Positions 1-13,500 of a stretch of 64,000 bases of DNA are shown piece by piece. The position numbers were made by a program, and so were the translations under genes. This DNA comes from Enoplolaimus lenunculus (Eukaryota > Nematoda > Enoplea > Enoplida > Thoracostomopsidae): contig JASANG010002509.1 of the NCBI GenBank assembly GCA_030248215.1, positions 310,001-374,000 on the forward strand, written 5' to 3'. Under the pieces are notes generated by a model. That model was not told where the DNA came from. It saw only the letters and a list, made by a program, of their open reading frames with translations, and searched no databases. Within the stretch, counting starts at the first letter, position 1, and the number at the start of each line of letters is the position of its first letter.

Positions 1-1282
1 CCCATTTTGAAATCCTGGATCCGCCACTGATTGTAGAGAGTTAAAATTGCGAAGTAGGCTCAAAATGAACTTGTGTATATACTCACTGACCGGCATATTT
101 TTCAGCTATATAACCTACTGCGGAAGCATTTGCATGGCAAAATTTGCACAACAACGCCAGCTGATAGCGCCTTCGCGAAGCTGTCACCCCACTCTTGTCA
201 GAACGTCCAATACTAAACCTGTGAAATTCATAGTTCGAACGGTTACTTTATAAAAAAACAATATCGCATCGAATTTCAACTCGTTTTGCCCGAGACAAGA
301 CAGAACTTCAAGACTGAAATGAAACTTTTAAACTTTGAACCTGTATTTAAGTAATTTCTGTTTCCCATTAGGAAGCAATGTATTGTTTTGTTCAAATATT
401 AACTTTACTACGCTGTTAATGATATGCTAACTTCATTTGATTGTTATGTGTTGATAAGTGTGAAAAACTATACTCGAAGGTAAATAAAATGCCAGATTTG
501 TAACATTCGAGAACAATACTCGGTTGATAGCAGTATGCGACTGAACAGCAATTTCATAATTTTAAAGTATCGAAATAATTACCGAGTTTGCAAAATCTAT
601 TGCGTTGCCCGTATTCTCAAATGTGTGTTGCAACTATCACCAGTTTTGTGATTGGTCTTGCAATTTGTCCAATCACAGACTGACAACCTTTAAAATACAG
701 CTCATGTTCAAAATTTCGATTTACATTTACTTCTATGGAAATAGTGTTACGGTATGATCAACGAGTAAACAAGTTGTGACCCTGACAATATTGAGGTAAT
801 AATTGTAAGCTTTCGCAAGTTTGAAAACCAATCATTGATTGGTGATAGGTGATATATGCATTTGATACTGTTATATATGTCGTATTTCAAATAGTAATTA
901 GCCAAATTCCGAATTGGGCTAGTCTAATTCCGAATTGGGAATGTCCAGGGCAATCATTACGACTTGCGCTAGCCCCGGCGTAATTATTTCTATGCGACAA
1001 GTGCACGCCTTGTGATTGGTTACTACCTTAATGCCACACTCAAATACGATTGGCTGTTGCGAATACTTTTTCTGATTGGCTAAGTAATATATACGTACAA
1101 GGTAATTCTGTTCGTGCGAACAATTATACCTCAATGTATTAGTTTTGATACGTTTAAAAAATTCACGCATTCGCCACCGAATCAGGAACGTCTCTATTCC
1201 CCGATGAAATTTAAAATTGAAATAAATCAAAATATTTGGCTAAGTTCGCTTTAAAAACTGTACAATTTCGTGATTGTTTCAG
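1..1282. other. Intron or upstream sequence of Dchs
   Basis: No cadherin exon is visible before 1283. The stretch is AT-rich with one inverted-repeat element at about 606-874 and otherwise nothing I recognise. The open frames at 47-253 and 919-1230 show no coding character. Confidence 0.6.
606..874 (+). mobile_element. Short inverted-repeat element, CCCATATTCTCAAATG family
   Basis: The left end CCCGTATTCTCAAATGTGTG and the right end GATAGGTGATATATGCATTTG resemble those of the better-kept copy at 28221-28436. Further ends are seen at 16260-16340, 35386-35430 and 58205-58275. All share a palindromic core around TATCACCAGTTGGTGATA. Confidence 0.5.
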
Positions 1283-1510
1283 GCGAATTGTATCTCGATG
1301 CAAGTCTTCGACGCGGCGGAGCGACTGCATATTTTCTAAAAATTCACGCGTTCGACGCTGACGGCAACCAAAGCGCATCCGCAGCGATGGTCACCATCTC
1401 AGTGCTCAGCGATTCGTATCCGTCTCCGGTTTTTGAGAAATCGCGGTATTCGTTTGATGTTCGCGAAGATACGCTGCCCGGTATTGCGATTGGACGAGTC
1501 AAAGCAACCG
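1283..1510 (+). CDS. DCHS1: Dchs exon a (end of one EC repeat, start of EC1)
   Basis: First recognisable coding exon. It is entered in phase 1 after a TTTCAG acceptor and left in phase 1 at GTAATG. It ends one repeat with a degenerate linker (SDSYPSPVF instead of DxNDNxP) and begins the next with YSFDVREDTLPG. Because it is entered in phase 1, at least one more exon lies upstream, outside the window. Confidence 0.85.
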
Positions 1511-4500
1511 GTAATGCTGAAAAAAACACTGTTCGCTGAAAGCATAAATTGCACAACAGCGTCTTCAAATAGGGGGGGGCTACAACGACATGGTCCCCTT
1601 CTATAATTTTGACAGCTTTATTTCTGTGGATTAATAAATTGCAAGCTGAGACAAATTGAGGCGTAAAACAATAGCATAAGGGTTGCGCTATACTTTATTG
1701 AGCTGGACACTGGCCCGCGCCGCCGCAAGGCGCGGTGCACCGCACGCCCTACGGCTTGGGGTAATTTTTAATAAAAAATTTTGCAGCGTCGCTCGTCGAC
1801 GCCCGGCGGCGCGCTGTGGCGTGCGACAGCCTGCAGCGGTGCGCGGTGTCGTGCGGCCATTATGGCGTAACCTTAAGTCAAATAATTCACATGGCCCCCT
1901 CAAACCAGAATCGTGGCGCTACGGCCATGAAACTGCATCAGCACTAAGAAATTTGGCTTTTTACCACAAAAGCTAGGCACATGTCTTTGCTCTTTGCAGG
2001 CCCGTAGCCAGCTCACCTTGTTAGGGGAGGGCTGAAAATCTACTAGCAGTGGCATTCAATGCTTTTCAATGAGCTCCAAGCAAAGTTCAAAATTATCTAG
2101 GGGGGCCAGAACTTTCCCAGGGGAACTGAGCCCCGCCCCCTGCCCCCCCTATTAGCTACGGGCCCGGCTCTTTGACTTGAATTATGAATTGTTTTTCTGC
2201 TAGGAAGAGAACGAACTGAACAGCGTTTTTGATTGCAACTTCGGTTATTATTAATTATTGCTTGAGTTGCCGAGACTTGACTTAAGTTCGAGTTTGACTT
2301 AAATCGACATTTCACTTAAGCATTGAAATTTTATAGTCAAATCGAACATTTTCAACATTGATTTCTCGTTGCCAGGAAAAACGTACTTACCACAAACGGG
2401 TACTATTTTTGGGTTTCTGGACTTGGCCATGAAGTGAGTTTAAATAACTCGACAAGAAAATGAACATTTTTATAATCGACCTTCAAACTTAAGTCTGATT
2501 TCTTAAATCAAAAATCGACCAAAGTCCGAGATCGACTTAAGTTTCGTCTGAGCAACCCAGTCAATTATTTATTTAATTATTATTTAGGTAATGGCATGGT
2601 GAGTTATTCAATTTACGCTGGTGATCCAAAAGGTCTGTTCAACATAGAACCGTCCACTGGTGCAATTCTGGTCCACAAATATCTCGATCACGACGCTCAG
2701 GAAGCCGTTTTGCTCAACGTCCAGGCGGCAGTTGGTGACCCACCCGCGTACAATCATACACAGGTACGTTATGGAACCAGTGGCTGATCCAGTGGAGCGG
2801 TGATGTATTGCCCGCGCCATCGGATTTGTCAGGCTGCAAATTTTGCCATAAAAATACTTCAACGTGTATGTTCTAGCCAAATTGGTGGCAAATATGGCTG
2901 GGTTGTTAGTTGAATTCAAAATTATTGCACTTTCGACGCAATTGGTCAGTCTTTAAGCATTGATAAGATTGCTATAGACGCACTTTAAAATTGTAAAATT
3001 TAGGCACGCAATTGTATTAACCTTCCCCACCGAAAATGCTTCAATCCGCAACGGTATAGAATACATCACACTAGTAATTATAGCTAGAGCTAACAGGGTG
3101 AGTCCCGAGTACTTATGTATTTTTAGCATAAACACAAACAAAGGGATCGAGGGTGGTTGGGCCCCCTCTCAGAAACTGTGACACCAGACAAAAAATATTT
3201 AGGCGACCGAACACAAGCGACGCAAAATTTTTACTGGTTAATTTTAATATTTCCTATTATTAAATAAATACTGTTTTCGTTTAAATGCTACACTGTAAAT
3301 TCCCAGTGAGATGATATAAACTCACAATGAGTTGAATCACTCAGTCTGAATTGCGACAATCAGAACTCATTATTGTGAGTTAATTCAACCCATTCTGATG
3401 TAAACTAATAAATTCCCCTATAATCAACTCAACTCAGAATGAGAAACAAATCCAGCTCAGTGTGAATTAAAGTTTACTGTTACTAACTCAGAAAAAACTA
3501 ACTTTCCGTCCGAGTCGACTAATTATGCAATTTACAGTGTTCGCCTAACCTTAAAGTCTTACTGTACTTATCAGCAATTGGCAAAGACAAAGCTTATATT
3601 TTAGGTTCAAATTCGAATCAGTGACGTTAACGACAATCCACCTCAATTTGACGCTCACAAAATTTCCGTGTCTGTCTACGAAGATACGGCCGTCGGAACG
3701 TCAATATTTACAGTAAAAGCGACTGATAAAGACAGCGGAGCAAACGGTCAAGTATCGTACAGGTTGCGTCCAGATGACGACGTTGGGATGTTTCGAATTG
3801 ATGCAGATACTGGCGAGATTATGCTTTCGAAAGCGATGGATTTCGAAACAAAAACGGTAAGGTTGACAGACTGGCGGACGGATGACCAAGTCATCCACGC
3901 CTTGATCTCACCAACAGGAATCAAACCTAAATTTTAAAATTTGGTCGTGAAGCGGTAGGTTTCTCACTCGCTTTGATCGTAAATGCTTTGTCATTTACTA
4001 CGTATGACACGGCATTTTCCATCCGAACTTTCTGGATCGACAATTGTAGGTTGAAACGTAAAGATATTGATATATTGTTGGTAATTTTGGATAAATCACT
4101 GGGTAGTAACTGACAGGAAGCTAGCGGTTCTGGCTCAGAGCGGCAGGGATTTTTGACGGGGGCGGGGCGGTGTGGCAAATGTTATGAAACACCAAAAATT
4201 GTAACATAGAAACTGAATCATTTTACCACCAAAAAATAATTTTGTGAGGTGGAAAAATTGTTTAAGATAGGGAGAGACGTTATCATGTTATCACCAAAAA
4301 CATTTCTGATGAGGAACATTGTCAGGTAGGAAGCTTACTATTTGATCACAAAAAATTTCTGATGGGGGGATGGCGTACGCCCCTTTTGCTCAACCCCCAA
4401 TAATTTGTTATTTTTCGTTCTTATCGTCCGGATTATTAGGTTTTACTAGAATAACCAACCAATTTCGGTGTTTAATGGGAACTGCATATCGAATCCGTAC

Positions 4501-7500
4501 ATCAATAATCATACAAGTCCCAAAAGCTTTCAGTTCTGTATTTTAGGCATCGTTAGTCAAAGTTAACTTATTGAACTTCCACAATAACATGCATACACCA
4601 GGTGACATTTGAGTGGGTAGTGTCAGTGACACATTCCTTGACGCTGAAGCCGCAAAGCTTCAGTATCTTGGACACTGAAGCTTTTTTTGGATTCTTAAAT
4701 AATAACACAGCAGTACATCAAGCTTTAAAGCATAACATAAACTAAAATTTCGAAACACACAAAATCTTAAAATATCGCTTATACTGACGTTCATGATCGA
4801 TCATAAAAGTCGGCAAAAGTTTTAGCTATGATTGCGAGATTTCAAATTCGGGTACAAAATCTATTACCAGGTCGTGACAGATGCCATGGCCGTAGGGACG
4901 ATATGGATAATGGGATATTACGGTCTATCAAAACCTTTAAATCAAGGATAACTTACGTTGCAAACTGAAAAAGTATCCAAAAACTATACTCGTGTACAAA
5001 ACCCGTAAAAATAAGCGTTGACCCATAAGCTTCCCTAGCCAGCGTTGGAGCAGCCACCCCACATACCGCCCATTTGGGTGCCTCCGCCCTAACTGGTTTG
5101 AAACAAAAACCGCTTAAGTTTTAAAATGCGTCTGGCTTCTCGCTCGCGAGTTCGCCCGCCCCCCTCAGGAATTTCGGGGGAGCTCCTACCCCTGCCTACT
5201 CCGGCACTGTCCCTAGCTACGCCTTCATAGGTGCTGTACAAGTTAAAACACTACGAATTTCTACTACATTTTAGCATTATACCCTGATGGTTCTTGCTGA
5301 CGACGGAGGGCGGCCTGCATTGACGGGAAACGTCTCGATAACCGTATCCGTATTGGATTCCAACGATAACCCACCAGTTTTTGACCAACCATATTATTCA
5401 ACGACCATTTCAGAAGATACCCCGGTTGCTACGGTTGTATTTGAGGTACAAAATGTGTTTTATTTTTATTCCGGTTTGCTCTGACGTCCGCAAGCGGAAC
5501 GTAAGCGCCTGCCTGAAACAGTTCGTTAGCTTGCAGGATTGTAGCGAAGTTGAACCAGCAAAAATTGCTGTTTTGTGCCATAGACGTTAGCAGTAAACGT
5601 ATCCGGAAATCACCGGAACAATGTGTGCTGCCCTTGAAATTTTGTTACGCAATCTCAATGGTTCATACAGATAGTTGAAACGGCTATATCCGTTTGCACA
5701 AGACTTGATGATTTTAGACATTGCATATTAAACCGCAGATAACCAGGGGCTGATGGAACTGGCAATGATAATTCTAGCCAAGTTACCATAAAGTGTTATT
5801 GTTTAGGTACACGCGTCCGACGCAGACTCACCCAAACACGCTCAATTGATGTACTCAATCCCTGACCCGAACATTGGCGCATATTTCGGTGTCTACCCGG
5901 GAAGCGGGCAAATATTTATTCGCCGCGTGTTAGATCGCGAAACTCGCAATGCGTACACGGTACGAGTTGCAGTGTCTGACGGCGCGCATTCAGTGCGCGC
6001 AGACATTGCAATTCGTATCGCGGACGTTAACGATAACGCGCCGAATTGTTCAGCAAGCGTCAACGGCAGGATTGCTGGCCATTTGAAGATTGAAGAAAAT
6101 CAGCCAGACAATACTGCTGTCGGCGCTATCGGTGCGTTTGACCCTGACCAGAGTCAAAATGGAACCGTCTACTATTCGATGGAAGAACATTCGACACTGT
6201 TCCGAGTCGACAGTGAAACAGGTTTGACTCAGTGCCGGAAGTTACATTTAATTCAAAAAAAATTGTCTTATGCATGGGTGTAGATTGATTTTGCAATGCG
6301 GGTGTACGTTTTCGTTATTTAAAAATTTTGAAGGTCTTGTGTTACAAACTAAAAAACTATCTAAAATCGCCTTTACAACAAATCCCAAGGGGGATCGAGC
6401 TCTGAAACGTTCCCTTGGTTACGCTTTTGATTATTTATATGTGTGGTGTATTTACTTGACATTTGAACTTGTGATGTCGAAATGAATAGGGGGCGGTGTG
6501 CGGCTCCCCTCGCGTACTAAATATTAATACAGTGTCTTGTGTGTGGTTTCAAATTTATTTACCCGTTCTTATTAACAACTGGGCAATTCGTCATACCTTA
6601 CGTCTTAATATCGAGTTTATCAGCTGTTAATCCATTAACGTATAGAGTATACTATGAGCAACTAAATACAAACAATATATGAACAGCACAGACACTGTGA
6701 GCAGTGTTTAACAATTCTGTCATATGTGCGCAGTGTAAAATTTCTACAAAACGTGAGAGCCCCCTCGGGCTCGAGCGTCAAGCTCCTATAGCTGAGTGGT
6801 CATCGTAAACGCGTCACACACGAGAGACTGGGGATCGGATCTTACCTTGAAAGTGTATCTCATATGAAATTAAAAATATTCATGTGAGAAAGGGTTAATT
6901 TCAGGAATGGTTTACGCCCTGAAATCGCTTGATCATGAAGCTCGTCGCAGTTATCAACTGTTGCTCAAAGCTTACGATCGAGGTTCACCACCTCTTGCAG
7001 CAGATTGTCCAGTGACAATCCAAGTGGGTGACGTCAACGATAACGCACCGTTTTTTATGCAACCTCCATCATCTCGAATTCGGTTTCAAGAAGAGCGACC
7101 AACCGCCTCTGAAGTGGTCCAAGTCAGAGCGTCTGATCCTGATGCTGGAAATAATGGAACTGTTCGGTATAGTATTGTTGGAGGTGAGTTGAAACGGTTT
7201 TTGCCGGATACTTAAAGCTGAACGGAAGTTCTGAAATGGATATAGCATCTGGTACTTGCTCAATATAGGTTTTCAGACAAACGAACTGCGCATAGATGCT
7301 ACGGCCCATGTTACTTTAAGGGGTGTCCTGGTTTCTGGTGGGTCTATAAAAGAGTAGGTTTAGATTCTAGATTACGGTTTTTTGCTTAGGCGTAGGCTTA
7401 GGAACACACTTTTGCAACGCTTATGCTTAGGCTTAGGTTTAGAAATACGCTTAATCTACTGTTACAGCACTAAAAGTAACATTGGCACCCGTACGGCGAC

Positions 7501-10500
7501 GTCCGTCACCGTCCGTCACCATACATTATCGTACGTGAGTTATTTGCGTACGATACCACGCAGTAACAGACGGTGCCGCACGGTGACGAACGGCGCCGTA
7601 CGGGTGCCAAACTGCGCCTTACGGGTGACGGACACCACCGTACGGGCGACGGACGCGTCAAAAAAGTATAGCGCAACCGTAAATTTTAACAACGGGAACA
7701 CAAGTATTGGGGTGAAATTTATAGCATTTTGAACCGGATAATTTTACCATTTTTTGTTATTTTAGGTGAAACGCAACCGTTTGCAATCGATCAAGAAACA
7801 GGTGTTATCAGCGCAACGCGAATACTCGACTACGAATCGGACAAACGCGTCTACAAGCTATCGATCCTAGCCGAAGATGCGGGGACGCCGTCTCAAACTA
7901 GCGTCAAATCGTTGACCGTTGAGCTGACAGATGTTGATGACGGTGTTCCGAACGAAGTTGAACTGCTAGTAACGTTTGAAATATCTGAAAACACACCAAT
8001 CGGGTCAAAAATTGGCCAGATTGACCCGAACTTCAACTCGAGTCAAGATTTCAGAGAGTCTGCGTTGAGTGGCACCGATCCTAGTCGCACAACTGACTCC
8101 CAAGCGAGCACGAATAAGAATTTAGACGTTCGCTATGATATTATAGCTGGCAATCGGCTAAATTTGTTTGATATTGATCGACTTACCGCTCAGCTGTATC
8201 TACTGCGGCCTTTAGACTACGAAACGTTGAATTTATTATTTTTAAAAATTCGTAAAATCGACACAAAACCGTTTGGGTCGCTTGCCGCTAGCGGGTCAGC
8301 GCCCGCGAGAACCACGTCAATGATTCATGCGAAAATATACGTCACCGATGTCAACGATAACGCTCCGATGTTCGAAGAAGATCCGATTGTGTTTTCGGTG
8401 CCAGAAAACGTTGGAATTGGACAAGTTCGGGTTTTTGGAATTTTGAATAATTTGTACAAACCTCAGATATAAAGTGTGGTAAAATATCGGTTTGGTGTTT
8501 ACGCGATACTTTACTGCTGGGCGTCTGCATTAAGAGCCATTATAACTGGTCTACGGCATAGAGACTTGACTTGAGTCGACCTTCGACTCTAACGAATGTT
8601 TGTGCTTAGTCAAAAATGCATTTAAGATTAATGGTCGCAGTGTTTGTGTAAATCCGAATTTGTAAGCTTAGTAATTATTATCAATGTATAATCGCGAGCT
8701 CCAAGGGGGAGTCAGGGAGGATCAGCCCCCCCCTGGAAAAATTTCGCCCCCCCTAGACGATTTTCAATGTTTCTTGTAAGTCATTGAAAACCCTTGAATG
8801 CTCCACCTGAAAAATTTTTGGCCACCCCTAACAAGGTGAGCTGGCTACAGACCTGTATAGTCGACACAACAAGCTTAAAATGAGCAAAGGCTTCTGACAA
8901 CATCAACTATTAAATATGGCAAGTCGAAATGTTGTCCGAAATTTCTGAGTTAATTTAATGTTGTTTACAAAATTTACAAACAATTGTCAATTGAAAGACA
9001 AGATAGATCATTAAGTCATATCTTTGCAACTCAGGCCATTTATTCTAAAAAGTGAAATGTTCTTGTATGCAAGCAGTGATAATTATTCATTAATTACAAC
9101 TCTATAGCTACTACTTCTAAGCTTATCCTGCTTATCGGGTTTATAATATCTACACACGCTAAACGTTTTTTAGGTAATCTGGACGTATAACGCAAGCGAT
9201 CGCGACACCGGATCCAATGGACGTGTGAAATATGCAATCGAAAAGCAACTTCCGAAAGAAGTTTTCGATTTGGATGCGCTCAGCGGTGAAATGTGGGTCG
9301 CACGCCAATTGGACTACGAACAGTTTGCCGAGTATATGGTCGTTGTTACGGCAACAGATCAAGCGGCGACTAAAAGCGAACGGAAAGTGACCAAAGTGAC
9401 GTCAAGGTTAGTGTGTGTGATTTTGTAGTTTAACGTTTTAGGTCACACGTGCAAGTTTTTGCTGCGAAAACTTGCAGCTGCAAATTGCGCGCAGAACTGG
9501 CATTTTTTCATCAGCCAATGAGAAAGCGGTCGCAATAAATTCAGTGGTCTTGCATGGTTATTCACACATGTGAACTATATTCCTAGCTATGATTTTTAAT
9601 GAATTATTTGCAGCTGCAAGTTTTTCGAACAGGATTTTGGATAAGACTTGCAAATGCAAGTTGCAGCTGCAAGTTCTCGCAGCGAAAACTTGCACGTGTG
9701 AATAGGGTTTAACGCATATGTTCAATATTTACGGCAAACTTTAAAAACGACAAAAATATTTAGTATTTTCGAAAATTATAATTTTTACTTCTGGCTTTTT
9801 GCAATTAATTTGTAATCTCAAATTTTTTGGTATTTTTAACATGTAAAACTTGCTTCCGTTTTACTTGCGTTTTATTTATTATTATCATTGCTTATTAAAT
9901 ATCAGCCAAAACATTTTTTATAGGATTTACGTCACTGACATCAACGATAACAGCCCGGTATTCATCAGCCCGGCATCTCTTGTAATCTTAGAAGACGAAC
10001 CTTTGGGTCGGCCGCTGTTTCATGTGGTGGCACGCGATGCTGATTGGCGTGATAACGGCCGAGTATCCTACAGCATAGTTGACGGTAACGAACAAGCTGT
10101 GTTCGCATTGAATGAGACTGACGGTAAACATTTTTGGTATATTCACCGGAGGGAATTATTAATTGATCAAGCTGAAGGTCTACATTGCATTAAAGGATAA
10201 TATTAACATCTTCTCGCATAGACTAGACTGCGAGCAACTTAGAACAATTTGTGTAGCTACGCGGTTAGAGCAGCGGACTGGTAATCCGTACGGCGTGGGT
10301 TCGAACCCAATCGCGTCGGCAGCTAAATTTTCGTGAAGGGCTCTGTATGGTATTGCTAGACTTAAAATATGTATAGGTAAATTAATACAGAATGTGCAGC
10401 GTTAAACAATTACAACGCGTATGCGCAGTGTATACGTCTTCACAAGACGTGAGAACCCCCTCTGAATCGAGCTTCACGCCCCTACAGCTGAGTTGTGCTC

Positions 10501-13500
10501 CGGGCGTTGCGTTTTTGGCCGACCACCTACTTTTTTGAGGGGGTCGCTATCACATGAATACGCTAAATTACACTATATGACGATCATGTTTGATGCCGGA
10601 TACATGTACCCAGCTGTTGAAGTATGCATCATCCACTCTTGATTATGCTAAATATTCATGTGAGAAAGGGTTAAACATCTCGCGGGCTGCTATCTAGTTT
10701 GGACACTTGCACTGTTTTACGTCTAGCATTATTTTGTTTCTGTTCTACAGAACCTGTAACGTTTATTTTGTTTTTGGAAAGAAATTTTATTCATGAAACG
10801 AACAAGCCCACCTACCAAATTTAAGCGTGGATATTAATATTTTCTTGAGTACCATTTTATTTCAACAGTCCAACTATTATTTTATGCCCGTCGTTGTTTT
10901 GATTTTTGTTCATCGGACCTGTAACCTTTTTTTGGGTTTTCTTATATGCCCACGTTACTACTTCATCCCCCCATAGGCGACAAATTGATTGTGTAAACAC
11001 TTCAATCACATTATGCTATATATCGTCGATTCAATTCGTTATAGAAAAATACTTTTCTGAATAAATATTTTCAGGTGCGTTACAATTTGTCCGCCATATC
11101 AGTTCACTGCCAGTCGCCGAACGTCGCCGTCATTTTCAGCTTCGTATCGAAGCGCGTGATCACGGCTCACCTATGACTCGTTCAACGATACAAACGCTTG
11201 ATATTAATATTGAAGACGTCAGCAATAACGCTCCACGATTCCTTCAATCGATTTACTATGCAAATGTTAGCGAAGATTCACCGCTTGGCACTCGCGTCAT
11301 TCAACTCAAAGCAAGCAAACCCGATGCTGAAAGTATGTCATTTTGGACTCAAATTCTCACAGTATAGGTTTGCGTTCTCCAAAGAACTTTAAACTATTAG
11401 CTATGTGATTAAGTGCTGTATTTTGAATTAGCTATAACAACTACTAGATTGCCAGCTTTACGCAATACGCAAACGTTAGCGAAAGCACAAAAATTTCCTT
11501 GCAAATTTTCTTTTCATAGAACAATCGCGTGTATTTGTTAAGAAATTATTGTAAACAAAGTAATGCTGGAAATTTGCCCAAAATACGTATGTGGGGCATT
11601 CCAGCGTTAATATATAGATTATACGCTCTCAATGCATCGTGTTTCTCATTTGTTTCAGTTTTGTAAAAGATTTTAACAAATATTCGCATGCTGATAATTT
11701 GAATTTGAGAATGTTTTCAGGCAAAAGCTCAAAAATCATTTACGTGTTTCCTCAAAGCGTCGAAACTGGTTCAAAGTTTAAACTCAATCAGCGAACTGGA
11801 GAAATTGAAACTGTTGAACTGTTGGATCGAGAAGAACGCGACGAATATGTGATCACTGGTAAGAAAATGGTTAATATTGCGCCGATGTTCCAAGTCCATA
11901 ATCATAAAGTGTTACAAGATGGGTCAACGAGATCCATAAATTTGTCCAGGGTCAATGAGATCCATAAAGTTGTCCAGGGTCAATGAGATCCATAATGTTG
12001 TCCAGGGTCAATGAGGAAAGTTGTCCAGCGTCAATGAGATCCATAAAGTTGTCCAGCGTCAATGAGATCCATAAAATTGTCCAGGGTCAATGAGATCCAT
12101 AAAGTTGTCAAGGGTCAATGAGATCCATAAAGTTGTCCAGGGTCAATGAGATTTATAAAGTTGTCCAGGGTCAACGAGATCCATAAATTTGTCAGGGTCA
12201 TGAGATATAAAGTTGTCCAGGGTCAATGAGATTTATAAAGTTGTCAGGGTCAATGAGATCATAAAGTTGTCAGGGTCAATGAGATCATAAAGTTGTCCAG
12301 GGTCACGAGATTACAAATTTGTCAGGGTCAATGAGATCCATAAAGTTGTCCAGGGTCAATGAGATCCATAAAGTTGTCCAGGGCCAATGAGATCCATAAA
12401 GTTGTCCAAGTTCAATGAGATCATAAAGTGTCCAGGGTCAATAAGATCATAAAGTTGTCAAGTTCAATGAGATCCATAAAGTTGTCCAGGGTCAATGAGA
12501 TCATAAAGTTGTCAGGGTCAATGAGATCATAAAGTTGTCCAGGGTAATGAGATATAAAGTTGTCAGGGTAATGAGATCCATAAAGTTGTCCAGAGTCAAT
12601 GAGATCCATAAAGTTGTCCTGGGTCAATGAGATCATAAAGTTGTCCAGGGTAATGAGATCATAAAGTTGTCAAGTTCAATGAGATATAAAGCTGTCAGGG
12701 TAATGAGATCATAAAGTTGTCCAGAGTCAATGAGATATAAAGTTGTCTGGGTAATGAGATCATAAAGATGTCCAGGGTCAATGAGATATAAAGTTGTCAA
12801 GTTCAGTGAGATCCATAAAGTTGTCCAGAGTCAATGATATCAAAAAGTTGTCAGGGTCAATGAGATCTATAAAGTTGTCCAGGGTCAATGAGATCATAAA
12901 GTTGTCCAGAGTCAATGATATCCAAAAAGTTGTCCAGGGTCAATGAGATCCATAAAGTTGTCCAGGGTCAATGAGATCCATAAAGTTGTCCAGGGTCAAT
13001 GAGATCCATAAAGTTGTCCTGGGTCAATGAGATCCATAAAGTTGTCCAGGGTCAATGAGATCCATAAAGTTGTCCAGGGTCAATGAGATCCATTAAGTTG
13101 TCCAGTGTCAATGAGATCCATAAAGTTGTCCAGGGTCAATGAGATCCATAAAGTTGTCCAGGGTCAATGAGATCCATAAAGTTATAAAGTTGTGCAAGTT
13201 CAGTGAGATCCATAAAGTTGTCCAGAGTCAATGATATCCAAAAAGTTGTTCAGGGTCAATGAGATCCATAAAGTTGTCCAGGGTCAATGAGATCCATAAA
13301 GTTGTCCAGAGTCAATGTATCCAAAAAGTTTCGAGGGTCAATGAGATCCTGAGTGAGATCCATAAGTTGTCAGGGTAATGAGATATAAAGTTGTCCTGGG
13401 TCAATGAGATCATAAAGTTGTCAGGGTCAATGAGATCATAAAGTTGCCCAGGGTCAATGAGATCATTAAGTTTCCAGTGTCAATGAGATCATAAAGTTGT

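Noticed and set aside
1683-1976. Arginine/alanine-rich frames on both strands
   Set aside because: They result from the GC-rich inverted-repeat element.
7382-7460. A true internal telomere
   Set aside because: The TTAGGC hexamers are short, imperfect and always inside the same inverted-repeat ends, so they are transposon cores.
10252-10330. Functional tRNA gene
   Set aside because: The A and B boxes are good but the acceptor arms do not pair, and the downstream tail is shared with a second copy, so it is a SINE.
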